Origin: Streptomyces camelliae
GTDB taxonomy: Bacteria > Actinomycetota > Actinomycetes > Streptomycetales > Streptomycetaceae
Direction: 5' to 3'
NCBI RefSeq assembly: GCF_027625935.1
Contig: NZ_CP115300.1
Span: 6,138,001 to 6,202,000, forward strand
DNA: 64,000 nt
Below are positions 18,212 to 27,246 of the stretch, piece by piece. Made by a program: the position numbers and the translations under genes. Every line of letters starts with the position of its first letter. The first letter of the stretch is position 1. Under the pieces are notes generated by a model. It did no database searches and was not told the origin of the DNA. It saw nothing but the letters and a program-made list of their open reading frames with translations.

Positions 18212-18946
18212 ATGGAAGCAGTCATCGCCGTGTTCGCCCTGCTCTTCCTGGTCTTCATCGGCCTCGGCGCATACGCCACGGTGAAGGCGGTCGGCGCCGC
18301 CAAGCGCGGCGTGGACCGCACGATCGAGCAGGCCCGGCGCACGGTGGAGGACCACACCCTGCGCGCGAAGACCTTCGCCAAGCTCGGCCCGGCCGCCGAG
18401 ATCGCCCAGCTGCGGCTCACGCTGCGCACGTCCATGCGCGCCACGCAGGACGCGCTGCGCACGGGCGTCGCCGAGGACGAGTCGCTCAAGGAGTCCCTCG
18501 GCCTCTTCGAGCGGCTCAGCGCACACGGACACCAGCTGGACGCCGACCTCAGGCGCCTGGAGTCCGAGCCCGACCGGGCCGAGGTCCGCGCCCGGCTGCC
18601 CGAGCTGCGCGAGCGCACCGAGCGGATCACCAAGTCCGCCGACTCCCTGCGCTGGGCCGTCCGCGACCGGGCCCGTCGCTTCACCGACGACGACCTCGGC
18701 GCGCTCAGCGACCAGATCGACATCGAGGCCGACGCCCTGCGCCACTGGACCCCGGCCGGTCCCGAACGGACGCCCCCGCAATGGCCCGACGCCGCCGACC
18801 CCGAGGGCCCGGCGGCGCAGCGCCCCCCGTCATGGACGCCCGGCTCCCGCCCCGCCGAGAAGCCCGGCACGCAGGCGATCACGCCGCCGTCGGCGCGCCC
18901 CGCCTACCCCTGGCAGAAGAAACCGCGCCCCGAGAGCACCGCCTGA
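18212..18946 (+). CDS. Membrane-anchored coiled-coil protein
   Basis: A 244-residue protein. The N-terminal helix (about 3-25, VIAVFALLFLVFIGLGAYAT) anchors it; residues 30-175 are charged and helical with leucine spacing of a coiled coil; the last 65 residues are Pro-rich and disordered. GGAGGAG lies before the ATG. No family function is recognised. Its place between leuS and degV, in the same direction, seems typical of Streptomyces. Confidence 0.8.
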   Translation: MEAVIAVFALLFLVFIGLGAYATVKAVGAAKRGVDRTIEQARRTVEDHTLRAKTFAKLGPAAEIAQLRLTLRTSMRATQDALRTGVAEDESLKESLGLFERLSAHGHQLDADLRRLESEPDRAEVRARLPELRERTERITKSADSLRWAVRDRARRFTDDDLGALSDQIDIEADALRHWTPAGPERTPPQWPDAADPEGPAAQRPPSWTPGSRPAEKPGTQAITPPSARPAYPWQKKPRPESTA

Positions 18947-19004
18947 GCGGACCGCTCCGTTCCCGGACCGCGGGGGCGGGCTGCCGTCCGCGCGCTACGG
19001 CAGG

Positions 19005-19010
19005 TAACCT
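19005..19010 (+). promoter_or_regulatory. -10 box of degV, near-leaderless spacing
   Basis: TAACCT lies seven bases before the degV ATG at 19018, one base more than in the other leaderless candidates. No ribosome site is present. Confidence 0.4.
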
Positions 19011-19017
19011 CCAGCTC

Positions 19018-19863
19018 ATGTCCCGTCATGTCGCGATCGTCACCGATTCAACGGCCTACTTGCCGCCACGGGCGATGGAGCGTCACGACATCACCGCGGT
19101 ACCGCTGACCGTCGTCCTCGGCGACGAGGCGCTCGAAGAGGGCACCGAGATCTCCACCCGCTCGCTGGCCCAGGCGTTGCAGAAGCGCCGTCCCGTCACG
19201 ACCTCCCGGCCGAGCCCCGAAGTGTTCGCCGAGACCTACCGCAGGGTCGCCGAGTCCGGCGCGAGCGGCATCGTCTCGCTGCACCTGTCCGCGGAGCTGT
19301 CCGGCACCTACGACGCGGCGGTCCTCGCGGCGCGCGAGGCACCGGTGCCGGTGCGGGTGGTGGACACCGGGATGGTCGCGATGGCCCTCGGCTTCTGCGC
19401 GCTGGCCGCGGCCGAGACCGCGGAGTCCGGCGGCACGATGGACGAGGCCGTCACGGCCGCCGAGAAGCGCGCCGAGGGCACGTCCGCCTACTTCTACGTC
19501 GACACCCTCGACTATCTGCGTCGCGGCGGCCGCATCGGAGCCGCCCAGGCCCTCCTCGGCTCCGCGCTCGCCGTCAAACCCCTGCTCCAACTCGACGGCG
19601 GCCGTATCGAGCTGCTGGAAAAAGTCCGCACGGCGTCCAAGGCCATCGCACGCCTGGAGGAGCTGACGGCCGAGCGGGCGGGCAGCGCGGAGGTCGACAT
19701 CGCCGTCCACCACCTGGCCGCCCCCGAGCGTGCCGCCGCGCTGGCCGACCGGCTGCGGGCACGGGTGCCGGGCCTGGCCGAGCTGCATGTGAGCGAGGTC
19801 GGAGCGGTGATCGGCGCGCACACCGGGCCGGGGCTGCTGGGAGCGGTGGTTTCGCCCCGCTGA
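19018..19863 (+). CDS. DegV family fatty-acid-binding protein
   Basis: DegV/FakB-type proteins bind a fatty acid and, in Firmicutes, present it to fatty acid kinase. The 281-residue product starts VAIVTDSTAYLPP, continues with PVTTSRPSPEVFAETY and SGIVSLHLSAELSGTYDAA, and has the C-terminal YVDTLDYLRRGGRIG signature. Length is typical. No fakA partner is seen in the window, so the physiological role here is open. ATG 19018 is probably leaderless. Confidence 0.9.
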   Translation: MSRHVAIVTDSTAYLPPRAMERHDITAVPLTVVLGDEALEEGTEISTRSLAQALQKRRPVTTSRPSPEVFAETYRRVAESGASGIVSLHLSAELSGTYDAAVLAAREAPVPVRVVDTGMVAMALGFCALAAAETAESGGTMDEAVTAAEKRAEGTSAYFYVDTLDYLRRGGRIGAAQALLGSALAVKPLLQLDGGRIELLEKVRTASKAIARLEELTAERAGSAEVDIAVHHLAAPERAAALADRLRARVPGLAELHVSEVGAVIGAHTGPGLLGAVVSPR

Positions 19864-19965
19864 TCGTTCACTCGTGCGGGTGGCGGAGTTTTCCACAACC
19901 GGGCGGTAATACCCGGGAATTGACCAAGATCATCGCGATTCGGCGAGATGTTCCATCCTCGTCGC

Positions 19966-21090
19966 ATGGCACTTCGATCACGTACACGCATCGCCTCCGC
20001 CGGCAGCGGGCCCGGGCGTGCGCCCGCCTCGGACGGGCGAGTTCGGCACCGCCGTGACACCGAACACGGCCGGACCCGTCGTCGCCCGCCGGACCAGTCC
20101 GAGGAACTGCGCCGCCGAGCGGAACTTCTCTTCGGCGAACGAGCCCTGCGAAGGCGGGAGTCGGACAACGGCCCGCCGGACGGGGACAGGCGCACCGCGA
20201 TCGCGACGGCGGCCACGGCGACGGAGACGGGTCCGGCGACAGGGCTGAGTCCGGCGACAGGGCTGAGTCCGGAGACAAGGCTGATTCAGGCGAGGACGGC
20301 GGCGACCGCGACGACCGAAGCCGAAGCAGAACCCGAACCGACGGAGCCCGCACGCCCGTTGGAGGCGCCGGACCTCGCCGGTCCGGGCCGGCGGGAGCGG
20401 GCCGCGCTGGCGTTGCGGGAGCGGATGCCGGTGTGGTTGCAGGCCCGGTGTGGCGTGGAGCGGCGCGGAGTCGTGGCCCTCGCCGTGGTGCTCGTGGCCG
20501 CCGCCGCGTTCGCGGTACTGCACTTCTGGAACGCCCGGACCGAAACCGTGCGGGCGCCTCAGGTGGTGCGTGCCGAGCTGCCGTACGACAAGAAGGGTGC
20601 GAACACCAAGTCCGGCGCGAGTGCGCCTGCCTCGGCGGTGCCGGGCGGGGAGATCGTCGTGGACGTCAGCGGCAAGGTTCGTCAGCCGGGGATCCGGCGG
20701 CTGCCGGCCGGCTCCCGGGTGGCCGACGCGCTGCGCGCGGCGGGCGGTGTCCGTCCGGGCGTGAGCACCGAAGGTCTCAACCGGGCTCGCTTCCTGGTCG
20801 ACGGCGAACAGGTCGTCGTCGGCGCGCCGGCCGGAGCGGTGGCTCCGCCCGGACCGATGAACACGACGGCCTCCGGAGCAGCGGGCGCCGGCCCCACGAC
20901 GCCGCTCTCCCTCAACACGGCGACGGCGGACCAACTGGACAGCCTGCCCGGCGTCGGTCCGGTACTGGCCCGGCACATCGTCGACTACCGCACGCAACAC
21001 GGCGGTTTCCGCTCGGTGGACGAGCTGCGTGAGGTCAACGGCATCGGCGACCGCCGTTTCAGCGATCTGCGCGAGCTGGTACGGCCATGA
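19966..21090 (+). CDS. comEA: ComEA-type DNA-binding competence protein
   Basis: Binds DNA for transport in competent bacteria; in Streptomyces the role is not established. A long disordered Arg/Pro/Glu-rich cytoplasmic region (1-150) contains three 6-residue ATGLSP-type repeats (89-106). A membrane helix follows (about 165-187), then an SLBB domain (GGEIVVDVSGKVRQPGIRRL) and a C-terminal helix-hairpin-helix pair (LNTATADQLDSLPGVGPVLA and REVNGIGDRRFSDLRELV). The start is uncertain: ATG 19966 is used, ATG 19948 is possible, neither has a ribosome site. It overlaps comEC as ATGA. Confidence 0.87.
   Translation: MALRSRTRIASAGSGPGRAPASDGRVRHRRDTEHGRTRRRPPDQSEELRRRAELLFGERALRRRESDNGPPDGDRRTAIATAATATETGPATGLSPATGLSPETRLIQARTAATATTEAEAEPEPTEPARPLEAPDLAGPGRRERAALALRERMPVWLQARCGVERRGVVALAVVLVAAAAFAVLHFWNARTETVRAPQVVRAELPYDKKGANTKSGASAPASAVPGGEIVVDVSGKVRQPGIRRLPAGSRVADALRAAGGVRPGVSTEGLNRARFLVDGEQVVVGAPAGAVAPPGPMNTTASGAAGAGPTTPLSLNTATADQLDSLPGVGPVLARHIVDYRTQHGGFRSVDELREVNGIGDRRFSDLRELVRP
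20231..20284 (+). repeat. Three 18-bp in-frame repeats in comEA
   Basis: GTCCGGCGACAGGGCTGA occurs at 20231-20248 and 20249-20266 exactly and at 20267-20284 with two changes. Each unit adds six residues without shifting frame. Confidence 0.85.
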
Positions 21091-24023
21091 GCCGCGCGAT
21101 CGAGGTGGGACCGCCCGGGGCTGCCGCAGCCTGTCGGCCCGAGGTGGCGGACGATGCGCGGGAGGCGCTGAAGGCTCCGCGCGGCGACCGGGAGGGTCCC
21201 CTGGACCTGCGGCTGGTGCCACCCGCGCTCGCGGCCTGGGCCACGGCGGCCCTGACGCTGGACACACCGGCCGGCTGGACTGCCGTGCCGGCCGTGGTCT
21301 CCCTGGTGGGCGGGGTTGTGCTGCTGTCGGTGCGGAGGGCTGGACGGGACGGGCGGGCCGGAGGGGCGGGAAGAACTGCCCAGGCCCTGGGGCGGAGCCG
21401 GGCCGCGCAGGTGCCCGGGCGGTTCGCGTGGGCGCGGGCTTCCGTTGCCGCCGTACTGCTCTGCATCGCCGCGGCCACCGTCTCCGCCGGGCTGCACGGG
21501 GCGGATGTACGACGCGGGCCGGTGCCCGAGCTGGCCCGCCGGTTCGCGACCGTGACCGCCGAGGTCGAGGTGACCGACGACCCCTGGCTCAGCCGGCCGC
21601 GAGTGCGCGGAGATCACGCGGCACTGGTGGCGGTGCTGGCACGGGCGGAGCTGCGGAGCGTCGAGGAGAGAGACGGCAGGCGGGTGCGGACACGGAGCCC
21701 GGTGCTGCTGGTGGTCGACGTGGACGTTCCGGCGCGGGGGAGCGGTCGGCGGAAGGGGAGTTCGGCGGAGGGGAGTGGTGGGCGGAAGGGTGGTTCGGCC
21801 GAGGGGAGCGTTGGGCGGAACCATGGCCCGGCGCAGGCACGTGGTGCGCGGGACGACGGCCTGGCGGAGGGGAGCGCCGGAGGGAACGGAGGTTCGGCGG
21901 GGGGTGGTGGTGCGCGGAACGACGGCCCGGCGGAGGGAGGCGGTGCGCGGAACGACGGCCCGGTGGCGGGAGAGGCTGGGTGGAGCGGGGGTTTCGGGGC
22001 GGGCTCGGGGGATGGTGTCCGGCGGGTGCCGGAGGGGCGGGCCGGATGGCTCGGGCTGTTGCCGTCCACGCGGTTGCGGGTGGAGGGGCGGTTGGCGCCC
22101 GCACTGACGGGGGGTGACCGGACCGCGGCCGTGTTGCGGGTGCGTGGGCAGCCCGGGCCGCGGATCGTGGCGGGGCCCAGCGGGTCGCAGCGGCTGGCGG
22201 GGCGGCTCAGAGCCGGGCTGCGGGAGGCGACGGACAGCCTGCCGGGGGACGCGCGGGCGCTGCTGCCCGGACTCGTCGTCGGGGACACCGCGCGGATCAC
22301 CCCCGAGCTGGACGACGCGTTCAAGGAGACGGACCTGGCGCACACGCTCGCGGTGTCCGGGAGCAACCTCACGGTGCTGCTCGCACTGCTCGTCGGCCCG
22401 CCCGGGCTGGCCCAGCGGGCAGAGCGGCGCGGCCTGGCCCCGTACCTAGGGCTCTCGCTGCGGGCGACCGCACTGACCGCCGGGGTGCTCACGCTGGGAT
22501 TCGTGATCGTGTGCCGGCCCGACCCCAGTGTGCTGAGGGCCGCCGCCTGCGGCGCGGTCGCGCTGCTCGCGCTGGCCACCGGGCGCCGCAGATCCCTGGT
22601 CCCGGCCCTGGCGACGGCCGTCCTGCTGCTGGTCCTCTACGACCCCTGGCTGGCTCGGAGCTACGGCTTCCTGCTCTCCGTGCTGGCCACCGGCGCGCTG
22701 CTCCTCCTGGCGCCGGGCTGGAGCGAGGCGCTGCGGCGGCGCGGGGTACCGGCGAGGCTCGCGGAGGCGTTGGCGGCGGCCGCCGCGGCGCAGGTGGTGT
22801 GTGCGCCGGTCGTGGCGGTGCTGTCGGCCCGGGTGAGCCTGGTGGCGGTGCCGTGCAACCTGTTGGCCGAGGTGGCCGTGGCGCCGGCGACCGTGCTGGG
22901 GTTCGCGGCGCTGGTGACGGCGCCCGTGGTGATGCCGGTGGCCAAGATGCTGGCCTGGTGTGCCAGTTGGCCCGCCGGATGGATCGCCGGGGTCGCGCGG
23001 ACCGGGGCGGCGCTGCCGGGTGCGGGCGTGGACTGGCCGGGGAGCTGGGCCGGGGCGGCGCTGCTCGCGGCGGTCACCGTGGCCGTCGTGCTGGCCGGGC
23101 GGAGGTTGTCGCGGCACCCGTGGTGGTGCGGGCTGCTCGGGCTGCTGCTCGTGCTGGCGGTGGTGCGGCCGGCACCGCTGACCCGGGTGATCACGGGCTG
23201 GCCGCCGCCGGGCTGGCGGTTCGCGATGTGCGATGTCGGGCAGGGTGACGCGACCGTGCTGGCGGCGGGCGACGGCGCCGGGGTCGTCGTGGACGCCGGA
23301 CCCGATCCGGCGTCGGTCGACCGCTGTCTGCGGCAGCTGGGCATCACACGCATCCCGCTGCTCGTGCTGACCCACTTCCACGCCGACCACGTGGCGGGAC
23401 TGCCCGGTGTGCTCCGGGGCCGTTCGGTGGCCGCGATCGAGACGACGGGCTTCGAAGAACCCGCCGACCAGGCCGAGTTCGTCAGAAGGGAGGCGGCATC
23501 GCGGCACATCCCGGTCACCCGGGCCGTGGCCGGGGAGGAGCGGCGCGCCGGTCCGCTCGCCTGGCAGGTGCTGTGGCCGCCGCCGGGCAGCGGGGCGCAG
23601 CCGGTCCCGGGGCTCCCGGTGTGGCCGGGTCCCGTGCCGGAGCCGGACGGTCCGAACGATGCCAGCGTCGCGATGCTGGTCCGCACGGGCGGACTGCGGT
23701 TGCTGCTGCTCGGCGACCTCGAACCCCCGGCCCAGCAGGCGCTGTTGAGGTCCCCGGAGGCGGCCGGACTGGCCGGGGTGGATGTGCTGAAGGTGGCCCA
23801 CCACGGCTCGGCCTATCAAGACCCGGAGCTGATACGGCTCGTGGCTCCCCGGGTGGCTCTCATCTCTGTAGGGGCCGGCAATTCCTATGGGCACCCGGCA
23901 CCGGCGACCGTGGCCATGCTGCGGGCCGGCGGCGCGCTGGTGCTGCGCACGGACCGGGACGGCGGCCTCGCGGTCGGCGGGGCGGGCGGGAGAGGCGAGG
24001 AGGTGTGGGTGAGGAAGGACTGA
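21087..24023 (+). CDS. comEC: ComEC/Rec2 family DNA-uptake channel protein
   Basis: Predicted inner-membrane channel for single-stranded DNA. The 978-residue protein has N-terminal helices and the OB-like DUF4131 region (1-320), the multi-helix competence domain (about 390-690, including LAHTLAVSGSNLTVLLALL) and a C-terminal metallo-beta-lactamase domain (about 710-970) with LTHFHADHVAGLPG and LKVAHHGSAYQD. Start overlaps comEA by four bases. The OB region contains a ~95-residue Gly/Ser/Ala/Arg/Asn low-complexity stretch (about 215-311) that ordinary ComEC proteins lack. A comEB gene is absent. Confidence 0.92.
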   Translation: MSRAIEVGPPGAAAACRPEVADDAREALKAPRGDREGPLDLRLVPPALAAWATAALTLDTPAGWTAVPAVVSLVGGVVLLSVRRAGRDGRAGGAGRTAQALGRSRAAQVPGRFAWARASVAAVLLCIAAATVSAGLHGADVRRGPVPELARRFATVTAEVEVTDDPWLSRPRVRGDHAALVAVLARAELRSVEERDGRRVRTRSPVLLVVDVDVPARGSGRRKGSSAEGSGGRKGGSAEGSVGRNHGPAQARGARDDGLAEGSAGGNGGSAGGGGARNDGPAEGGGARNDGPVAGEAGWSGGFGAGSGDGVRRVPEGRAGWLGLLPSTRLRVEGRLAPALTGGDRTAAVLRVRGQPGPRIVAGPSGSQRLAGRLRAGLREATDSLPGDARALLPGLVVGDTARITPELDDAFKETDLAHTLAVSGSNLTVLLALLVGPPGLAQRAERRGLAPYLGLSLRATALTAGVLTLGFVIVCRPDPSVLRAAACGAVALLALATGRRRSLVPALATAVLLLVLYDPWLARSYGFLLSVLATGALLLLAPGWSEALRRRGVPARLAEALAAAAAAQVVCAPVVAVLSARVSLVAVPCNLLAEVAVAPATVLGFAALVTAPVVMPVAKMLAWCASWPAGWIAGVARTGAALPGAGVDWPGSWAGAALLAAVTVAVVLAGRRLSRHPWWCGLLGLLLVLAVVRPAPLTRVITGWPPPGWRFAMCDVGQGDATVLAAGDGAGVVVDAGPDPASVDRCLRQLGITRIPLLVLTHFHADHVAGLPGVLRGRSVAAIETTGFEEPADQAEFVRREAASRHIPVTRAVAGEERRAGPLAWQVLWPPPGSGAQPVPGLPVWPGPVPEPDGPNDASVAMLVRTGGLRLLLLGDLEPPAQQALLRSPEAAGLAGVDVLKVAHHGSAYQDPELIRLVAPRVALISVGAGNSYGHPAPATVAMLRAGGALVLRTDRDGGLAVGGAGGRGEEVWVRKD
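21732..22020 (+). repeat. Low-complexity degenerate repeat inside comEC
   Basis: Variants of GGGCGGAAGGG, GGCGGAGGGGAG and GTGCGCGGAACGACGGCCC recur about every 30-40 bases. The closest pair is the two GCGCGGAACGACGGCCCG units near 21910 and 21946. The frame is preserved throughout, giving GGARNDGPAEGGGARNDGP-type protein sequence. Confidence 0.8.
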
Positions 24024-24080
24024 GGGGCGGACGCGCGGGGCCGGTCCGTGCGGAGCCGCCGAGGGCTGTGTTCCCGCTGT

Positions 24081-24120
24081 GCGGAACCGGAACGGTGGCT
24101 CCTGATTCGGATCGGTTCCG
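24081..24120 (+). terminator. Possible terminator of comEC
   Basis: CGGAACCG (24082-24089) can pair with CGGTTCCG (24113-24120), 8 bp, with a 23-base loop, 58 bases after the stop. The rest of 24024-24231 shows nothing certain. Confidence 0.35.
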
Positions 24121-24231
24121 GCGCATGTGCTGGATTCCCGCGATGTGGTCCCGTGTTGCCTCGAAAGTCGCATCAATGATCGAATGAACCTTCGGCAACC
24201 GATGATGTCGAGGCGTACAGGGGTGTCGTAG

Positions 24232-25113
24232 ATGTTCGGCCGCTGGCTGGGTAACCGGACGGACCAGAAGCAACGGACGAGTTCCCTGGTGACGGTGCAG
24301 ACCCCGCCCGGCGCCGGAGTGCTCACCTGCCGGGTGGTCGATCCGGTCGACGAGCCGGTCGCGGGCGCCGAGTTCACGGTCAGCGACACCATGGGCCGCA
24401 AGGTCATGTCCGGTGGCACGGACCCTTACGGGACCTTCATGGTGACGGTGCCGGCGGGGGAGTACCGGCTGGCCCTGTCCGCCGATGGCTACACCCCCTA
24501 CCGCGCCACCGCGTTGGTCGGCGAGAACTCCCTCGCCTCGCTGGGCGATGTGACCCTCCAGGTGTCCCAGCCGCCGGAGCCGCCGGCGCCCGGCGACTGG
24601 GAGATCGAGCCCATGCACTCCTCGATCGGCTTCACCGCACGGCACATCGGCCTGGCCCGGATCCACGGACAGTTCAACTCCTTCGCCGGAGTGGTGCGGA
24701 TCGGTGAGCGGGTGGAGCGGTCGGCGATGCACGTCGTGATCGACGCCGCCTCCATCGACACCGGGGTGCGGATGCGGGACGACCATCTGCGCTCGGCGGA
24801 CTTCCTGGACGTGGAGCGGTTCCCGACGCTGGAGTTCTACAGCGACCGGTTCGTGCACAAGGGCGGCAGCCGGTGGGCGATCACCGGCGCGCTGTCGCTG
24901 CACGGGGTGACGCGCACGATCACGCTCGACACCGAGTACCTGGGACTGGGCAACGGCATGGAGGGCGAGGTCCGGGCCGCCTGCCGGGCCACCACCGAGC
25001 TGCACCGCGACGACTTCACCGTCAGCTGGCAGTCCATGCTGGCGCGGGGCATCGCGGTGGTCGGGTCGAGTGTCCGGGTCGACCTCGACGTGCAGCTCGT
25101 CGCCAAGGGCTGA
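24232..25113 (+). CDS. YceI family protein with N-terminal carboxypeptidase-regulatory-like domain
   Basis: YceI proteins form a lipocalin-like barrel that binds polyisoprenoid lipids. The 293-residue product has no signal peptide. Residues 15-105 form a carboxypeptidase-regulatory-like beta-sandwich (VVDPVDEPVAGAEFTV and GTFMVTVPAGEYRLALSADG). Residues 115-293 are YceI: WEIEPMHSSIGFTARHIGLA, IDTGVRMRDDHLRSADFLD, FPTLEFYSD and GALSLHGVTRTITLD. The fusion and cytosolic location suggest intracellular lipid or quinone binding; this is inference. Start ATG 24232 has AGGGG eight bases or so upstream. Confidence 0.9.
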   Translation: MFGRWLGNRTDQKQRTSSLVTVQTPPGAGVLTCRVVDPVDEPVAGAEFTVSDTMGRKVMSGGTDPYGTFMVTVPAGEYRLALSADGYTPYRATALVGENSLASLGDVTLQVSQPPEPPAPGDWEIEPMHSSIGFTARHIGLARIHGQFNSFAGVVRIGERVERSAMHVVIDAASIDTGVRMRDDHLRSADFLDVERFPTLEFYSDRFVHKGGSRWAITGALSLHGVTRTITLDTEYLGLGNGMEGEVRAACRATTELHRDDFTVSWQSMLARGIAVVGSSVRVDLDVQLVAKG

Positions 25114-25154
25114 CCTGGCGGTTCGCTCCTCGTGCCGTGCCGGAGAATGGGCGC

Positions 25155-25400
25155 GTGAGCGATGTGAGACATGTGCTGGTGCTGCCCGACCGGGACGCCG
25201 CCGAGGAGGCGGCCGAGGCGCTCGGCGAGCGGTTCGGCCTGGACGAGGAGCCCCAGCTGGTCCGGGACGCCCTGGCCGGTGAGGACGACGCCGAGGACGC
25301 GCAGTGGCTGCTGGTCGTGCGGGACGAGCACGAGCGGCTGGACCCCGCCGAACTGGACGCGTTCGCCGGCGAGTGGGACGGCTGGCGCGAGGATCCGTGA
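25155..25400 (+). CDS. Small acidic conserved-looking protein
   Basis: An 81-residue acidic protein (DVRHVLVLPDRDAAEEAAEA to EWDGWREDP). It reads as alternating strand and helix (VLVLPDR, WLLVVRDEHERL) with a ferredoxin-like pattern. GGAG lies nine bases before GTG 25155; a GAGAAT box six bases before it makes a leaderless start possible too. Function not recognised. Confidence 0.65.
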   Translation: MSDVRHVLVLPDRDAAEEAAEALGERFGLDEEPQLVRDALAGEDDAEDAQWLLVVRDEHERLDPAELDAFAGEWDGWREDP

Positions 25401-25487
25401 CCCCGAGACGGGCTCCGGGTCCGTTCGGGGACCGCTCAGGGTTCGCGGGCCGGCTCGTTGTCAGTGCCGCGTGGGATGCTGTGGGTG

Positions 25488-26477
25488 ATGGCCAGGAAGA
25501 CTGCGAATGACGACCCTCTCGCCCCGGTGACACTTGCCGTGGGCCAGGAGGACCTCCTGCTCGACCGTGCCGTGCAGGAGGTGGTGGCCGCCGCCAGGGC
25601 CGCCGACGCCGACACGGACGTACGCGACCTCACCCCGGACCAGTTGCAGCCCGGCACGCTCGCCGAGCTGACCAGTCCGTCGCTCTTCGCCGAGCGCAAA
25701 GTCGTGGTCGTACGCAACGCGCAGGATCTGTCGGCCGACACGGTCAAGGACGTGAAGGCCTATCTGGGCTCCCCCGCCGAGGAGATCACGCTCGTGCTGC
25801 TGCACGCGGGCGGGGTCAAGGGCAAGGGCCTGCTGGACGCCGCGCGCAAGGCGGGGGCGCGGGAGGTGGCCTGCCCGAAGATGACCAAGCCGGCGGACCG
25901 GCTGGCCTTCGTACGGCAGGAGTTCCGAGCGGCGGGCCGGTCGGCGACGCCCGAGGCGTGCCAGGCGCTGTGCGACGCCATCGGCAGCGATCTGCGGGAG
26001 CTGGCCTCGGCGGTCTCCCAGCTGGTCGCCGACGTGGAGGGGACGATCGACGAGGCGGTCGTCGGGCGGTACTACACCGGCCGGGCCGAGGCCTCCAGCT
26101 TCACGGTTGCCGACCGGGCCGTGGAGGGGCGTACGGCGGAGGCGCTGGAGGCGCTGAGGTGGTCGCTGGCGACCGGGGTGGCGCCGGTGATGATCACCAG
26201 CGCGCTGGCGCAGGGGGTGCGGGCCATCGGGAAGCTGTCCTCCGCGCGCGGGGGGCGGCCGGCGGATCTGGCCCGGGAGCTGGGGATGCCGCCGTGGAAG
26301 ATCGATCGGGTGCGGCAGCAGATGCGGGGGTGGACGCCGGACGGTGTCGCGGCGGCGATGCGGGCTGTCGCCGAGGCGGACGCGGGCGTGAAGGGCGGGG
26401 GCGATGATCCTGAGTACGCGCTGGAGAAGGCCGTCGTGATCATCGCTCGGGCCGCTCGGTCGCGCGGGCGCGGGTAG
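25488..26477 (+). CDS. holA: DNA polymerase III subunit delta
   Basis: Subunit of the clamp loader that opens the beta clamp. The product has 329 residues. It begins APVTLAVGQEDLLLDRAVQE, continues LTSPSLFAERKVVVVRNAQD and ends in the collar domain with LARELGMPPWKIDRVRQQMR. ATG 25488 was chosen because MARKTANDDP precedes the conserved start; GTG 25458 is upstream but has no support. No ribosome site is seen; GATGCT seven bases earlier could serve a leaderless transcript. Confidence 0.92.
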   Translation: MARKTANDDPLAPVTLAVGQEDLLLDRAVQEVVAAARAADADTDVRDLTPDQLQPGTLAELTSPSLFAERKVVVVRNAQDLSADTVKDVKAYLGSPAEEITLVLLHAGGVKGKGLLDAARKAGAREVACPKMTKPADRLAFVRQEFRAAGRSATPEACQALCDAIGSDLRELASAVSQLVADVEGTIDEAVVGRYYTGRAEASSFTVADRAVEGRTAEALEALRWSLATGVAPVMITSALAQGVRAIGKLSSARGGRPADLARELGMPPWKIDRVRQQMRGWTPDGVAAAMRAVAEADAGVKGGGDDPEYALEKAVVIIARAARSRGRG

Positions 26478-26580
26478 GCGAGTCGAGCCGGGGGGCGGTC
26501 GGCTGGAAGCCGACCGGGAAGCGGCCCGCGGACCCGTCGGCCGGCCGAACCGCGGCCCCGCCGAGCCGTCGGCACACCGA

Positions 26581-26624
26581 AAACCCCGGCATCCGCCCTG
26601 GGGAAGGGAGAGATGCCGGGGTTT
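26581..26624. terminator. Terminator between holA and rpsT
   Basis: AAACCCCGGCATC (26581-26593) pairs perfectly with GATGCCGGGGTTT (26612-26624), 13 bp, with an 18-base loop. The A and T runs flanking the stem allow use in either direction between these convergent genes. Confidence 0.85.
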
Positions 26625-26638
26625 CGGTTCACGCTGTT

Positions 26639-26680
26639 GGACTCGCACCCGCGTGGCGAACGCAGGCCGCGTGCGAATCC
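26639..26680. terminator. Second hairpin between holA and rpsT
   Basis: GGACTCGCACCCGCG (26639-26653) pairs with CGCGTGCGAATCC, ending at 26680, through about 13 pairs with one mismatch and a bulge. It probably terminates rpsT on the minus strand. It is not a tRNA: there is no acceptor stem or T arm. Confidence 0.45.
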
Positions 26681-26753
26681 GTGGGTGCCGGACGGGAGCG
26701 GATGAGAGAGGGCCCGCTCTGGGTCCTTCCGGCGGTCAGATCAGAGGGAGAGC

Positions 26754-27020
26754 TCAGCCCTGGAGGGACGTGACCTTGGAAGCAAGCGCCGACTTCTTGT
26801 TGGCGGCCTGGTTCTTGTGGATGACGCCCTTGGAGACGGCCTTGTCGAGCGCACGCGCGGCAGCGCGCTGCAGCTCGGTGGCCTTCTCGACGTCACCCGC
26901 GGCAGCGGCCTCGCGGGCCTTGCGGATCGCGGTCTTCAGGGAGGACTTGACGGCCTTGTTGCGCAGTCGAGCCTTCTCGTTGGTCTTGATCCGCTTGATC
27001 TGGGACTTGATGTTCGCCAC
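26754..27020 (-). CDS. rpsT: 30S ribosomal protein S20
   Basis: Primary 16S rRNA-binding protein of the small subunit. The 88-residue product is basic and helical throughout: [20 protein letters not shown] at the start and [20 protein letters not shown] near the end, both typical. GTG start at 27020 follows AAGG at seven bases. It is transcribed divergently from lepA, the usual neighbour in actinobacteria. Confidence 0.97.
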   Translation of the reverse strand: MANIKSQIKRIKTNEKARLRNKAVKSSLKTAIRKAREAAAAGDVEKATELQRAAARALDKAVSKGVIHKNQAANKKSALASKVTSLQG

Positions 27021-27127
27021 GAAGGAGCCTTTTCAGGTTCTGGTGCGGGGCCGCGAAGGTCCCGTACCGGTGATCCAAAATTTCTCTGACGCGCCTCGCG
27101 CTGAGAGGGCATGAGGCACAGCCATCT

Positions 27128-27157
27128 ACAGTACCAGCGGCCCTGCCGACGGCCCAA
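27128..27157 (-). promoter_or_regulatory. rpsT promoter
   Basis: On the minus strand TTGGGC (27157-27152) is followed after 18 bases by TACTGT (27133-27128), about 108 bases before the rpsT start. The remainder of the 27021-27246 intergenic region holds no clear lepA promoter. Confidence 0.5.
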
Positions 27158-27246
27158 AACGGTCCCCGCTCCCTCCGCGTGGGACCATGGAGACTACGTA
27201 TCGATCCGACCCGAGGCATAAGGCGCCTCAAGAGACAGGACCCTGC

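Noticed and set aside
26639..26680. tRNA gene in the holA-rpsT gap
   Set aside because: The strand contains T-arm-like GGGTGCGAGTCC but no acceptor stem, D arm or anticodon arm; it folds as one hairpin.
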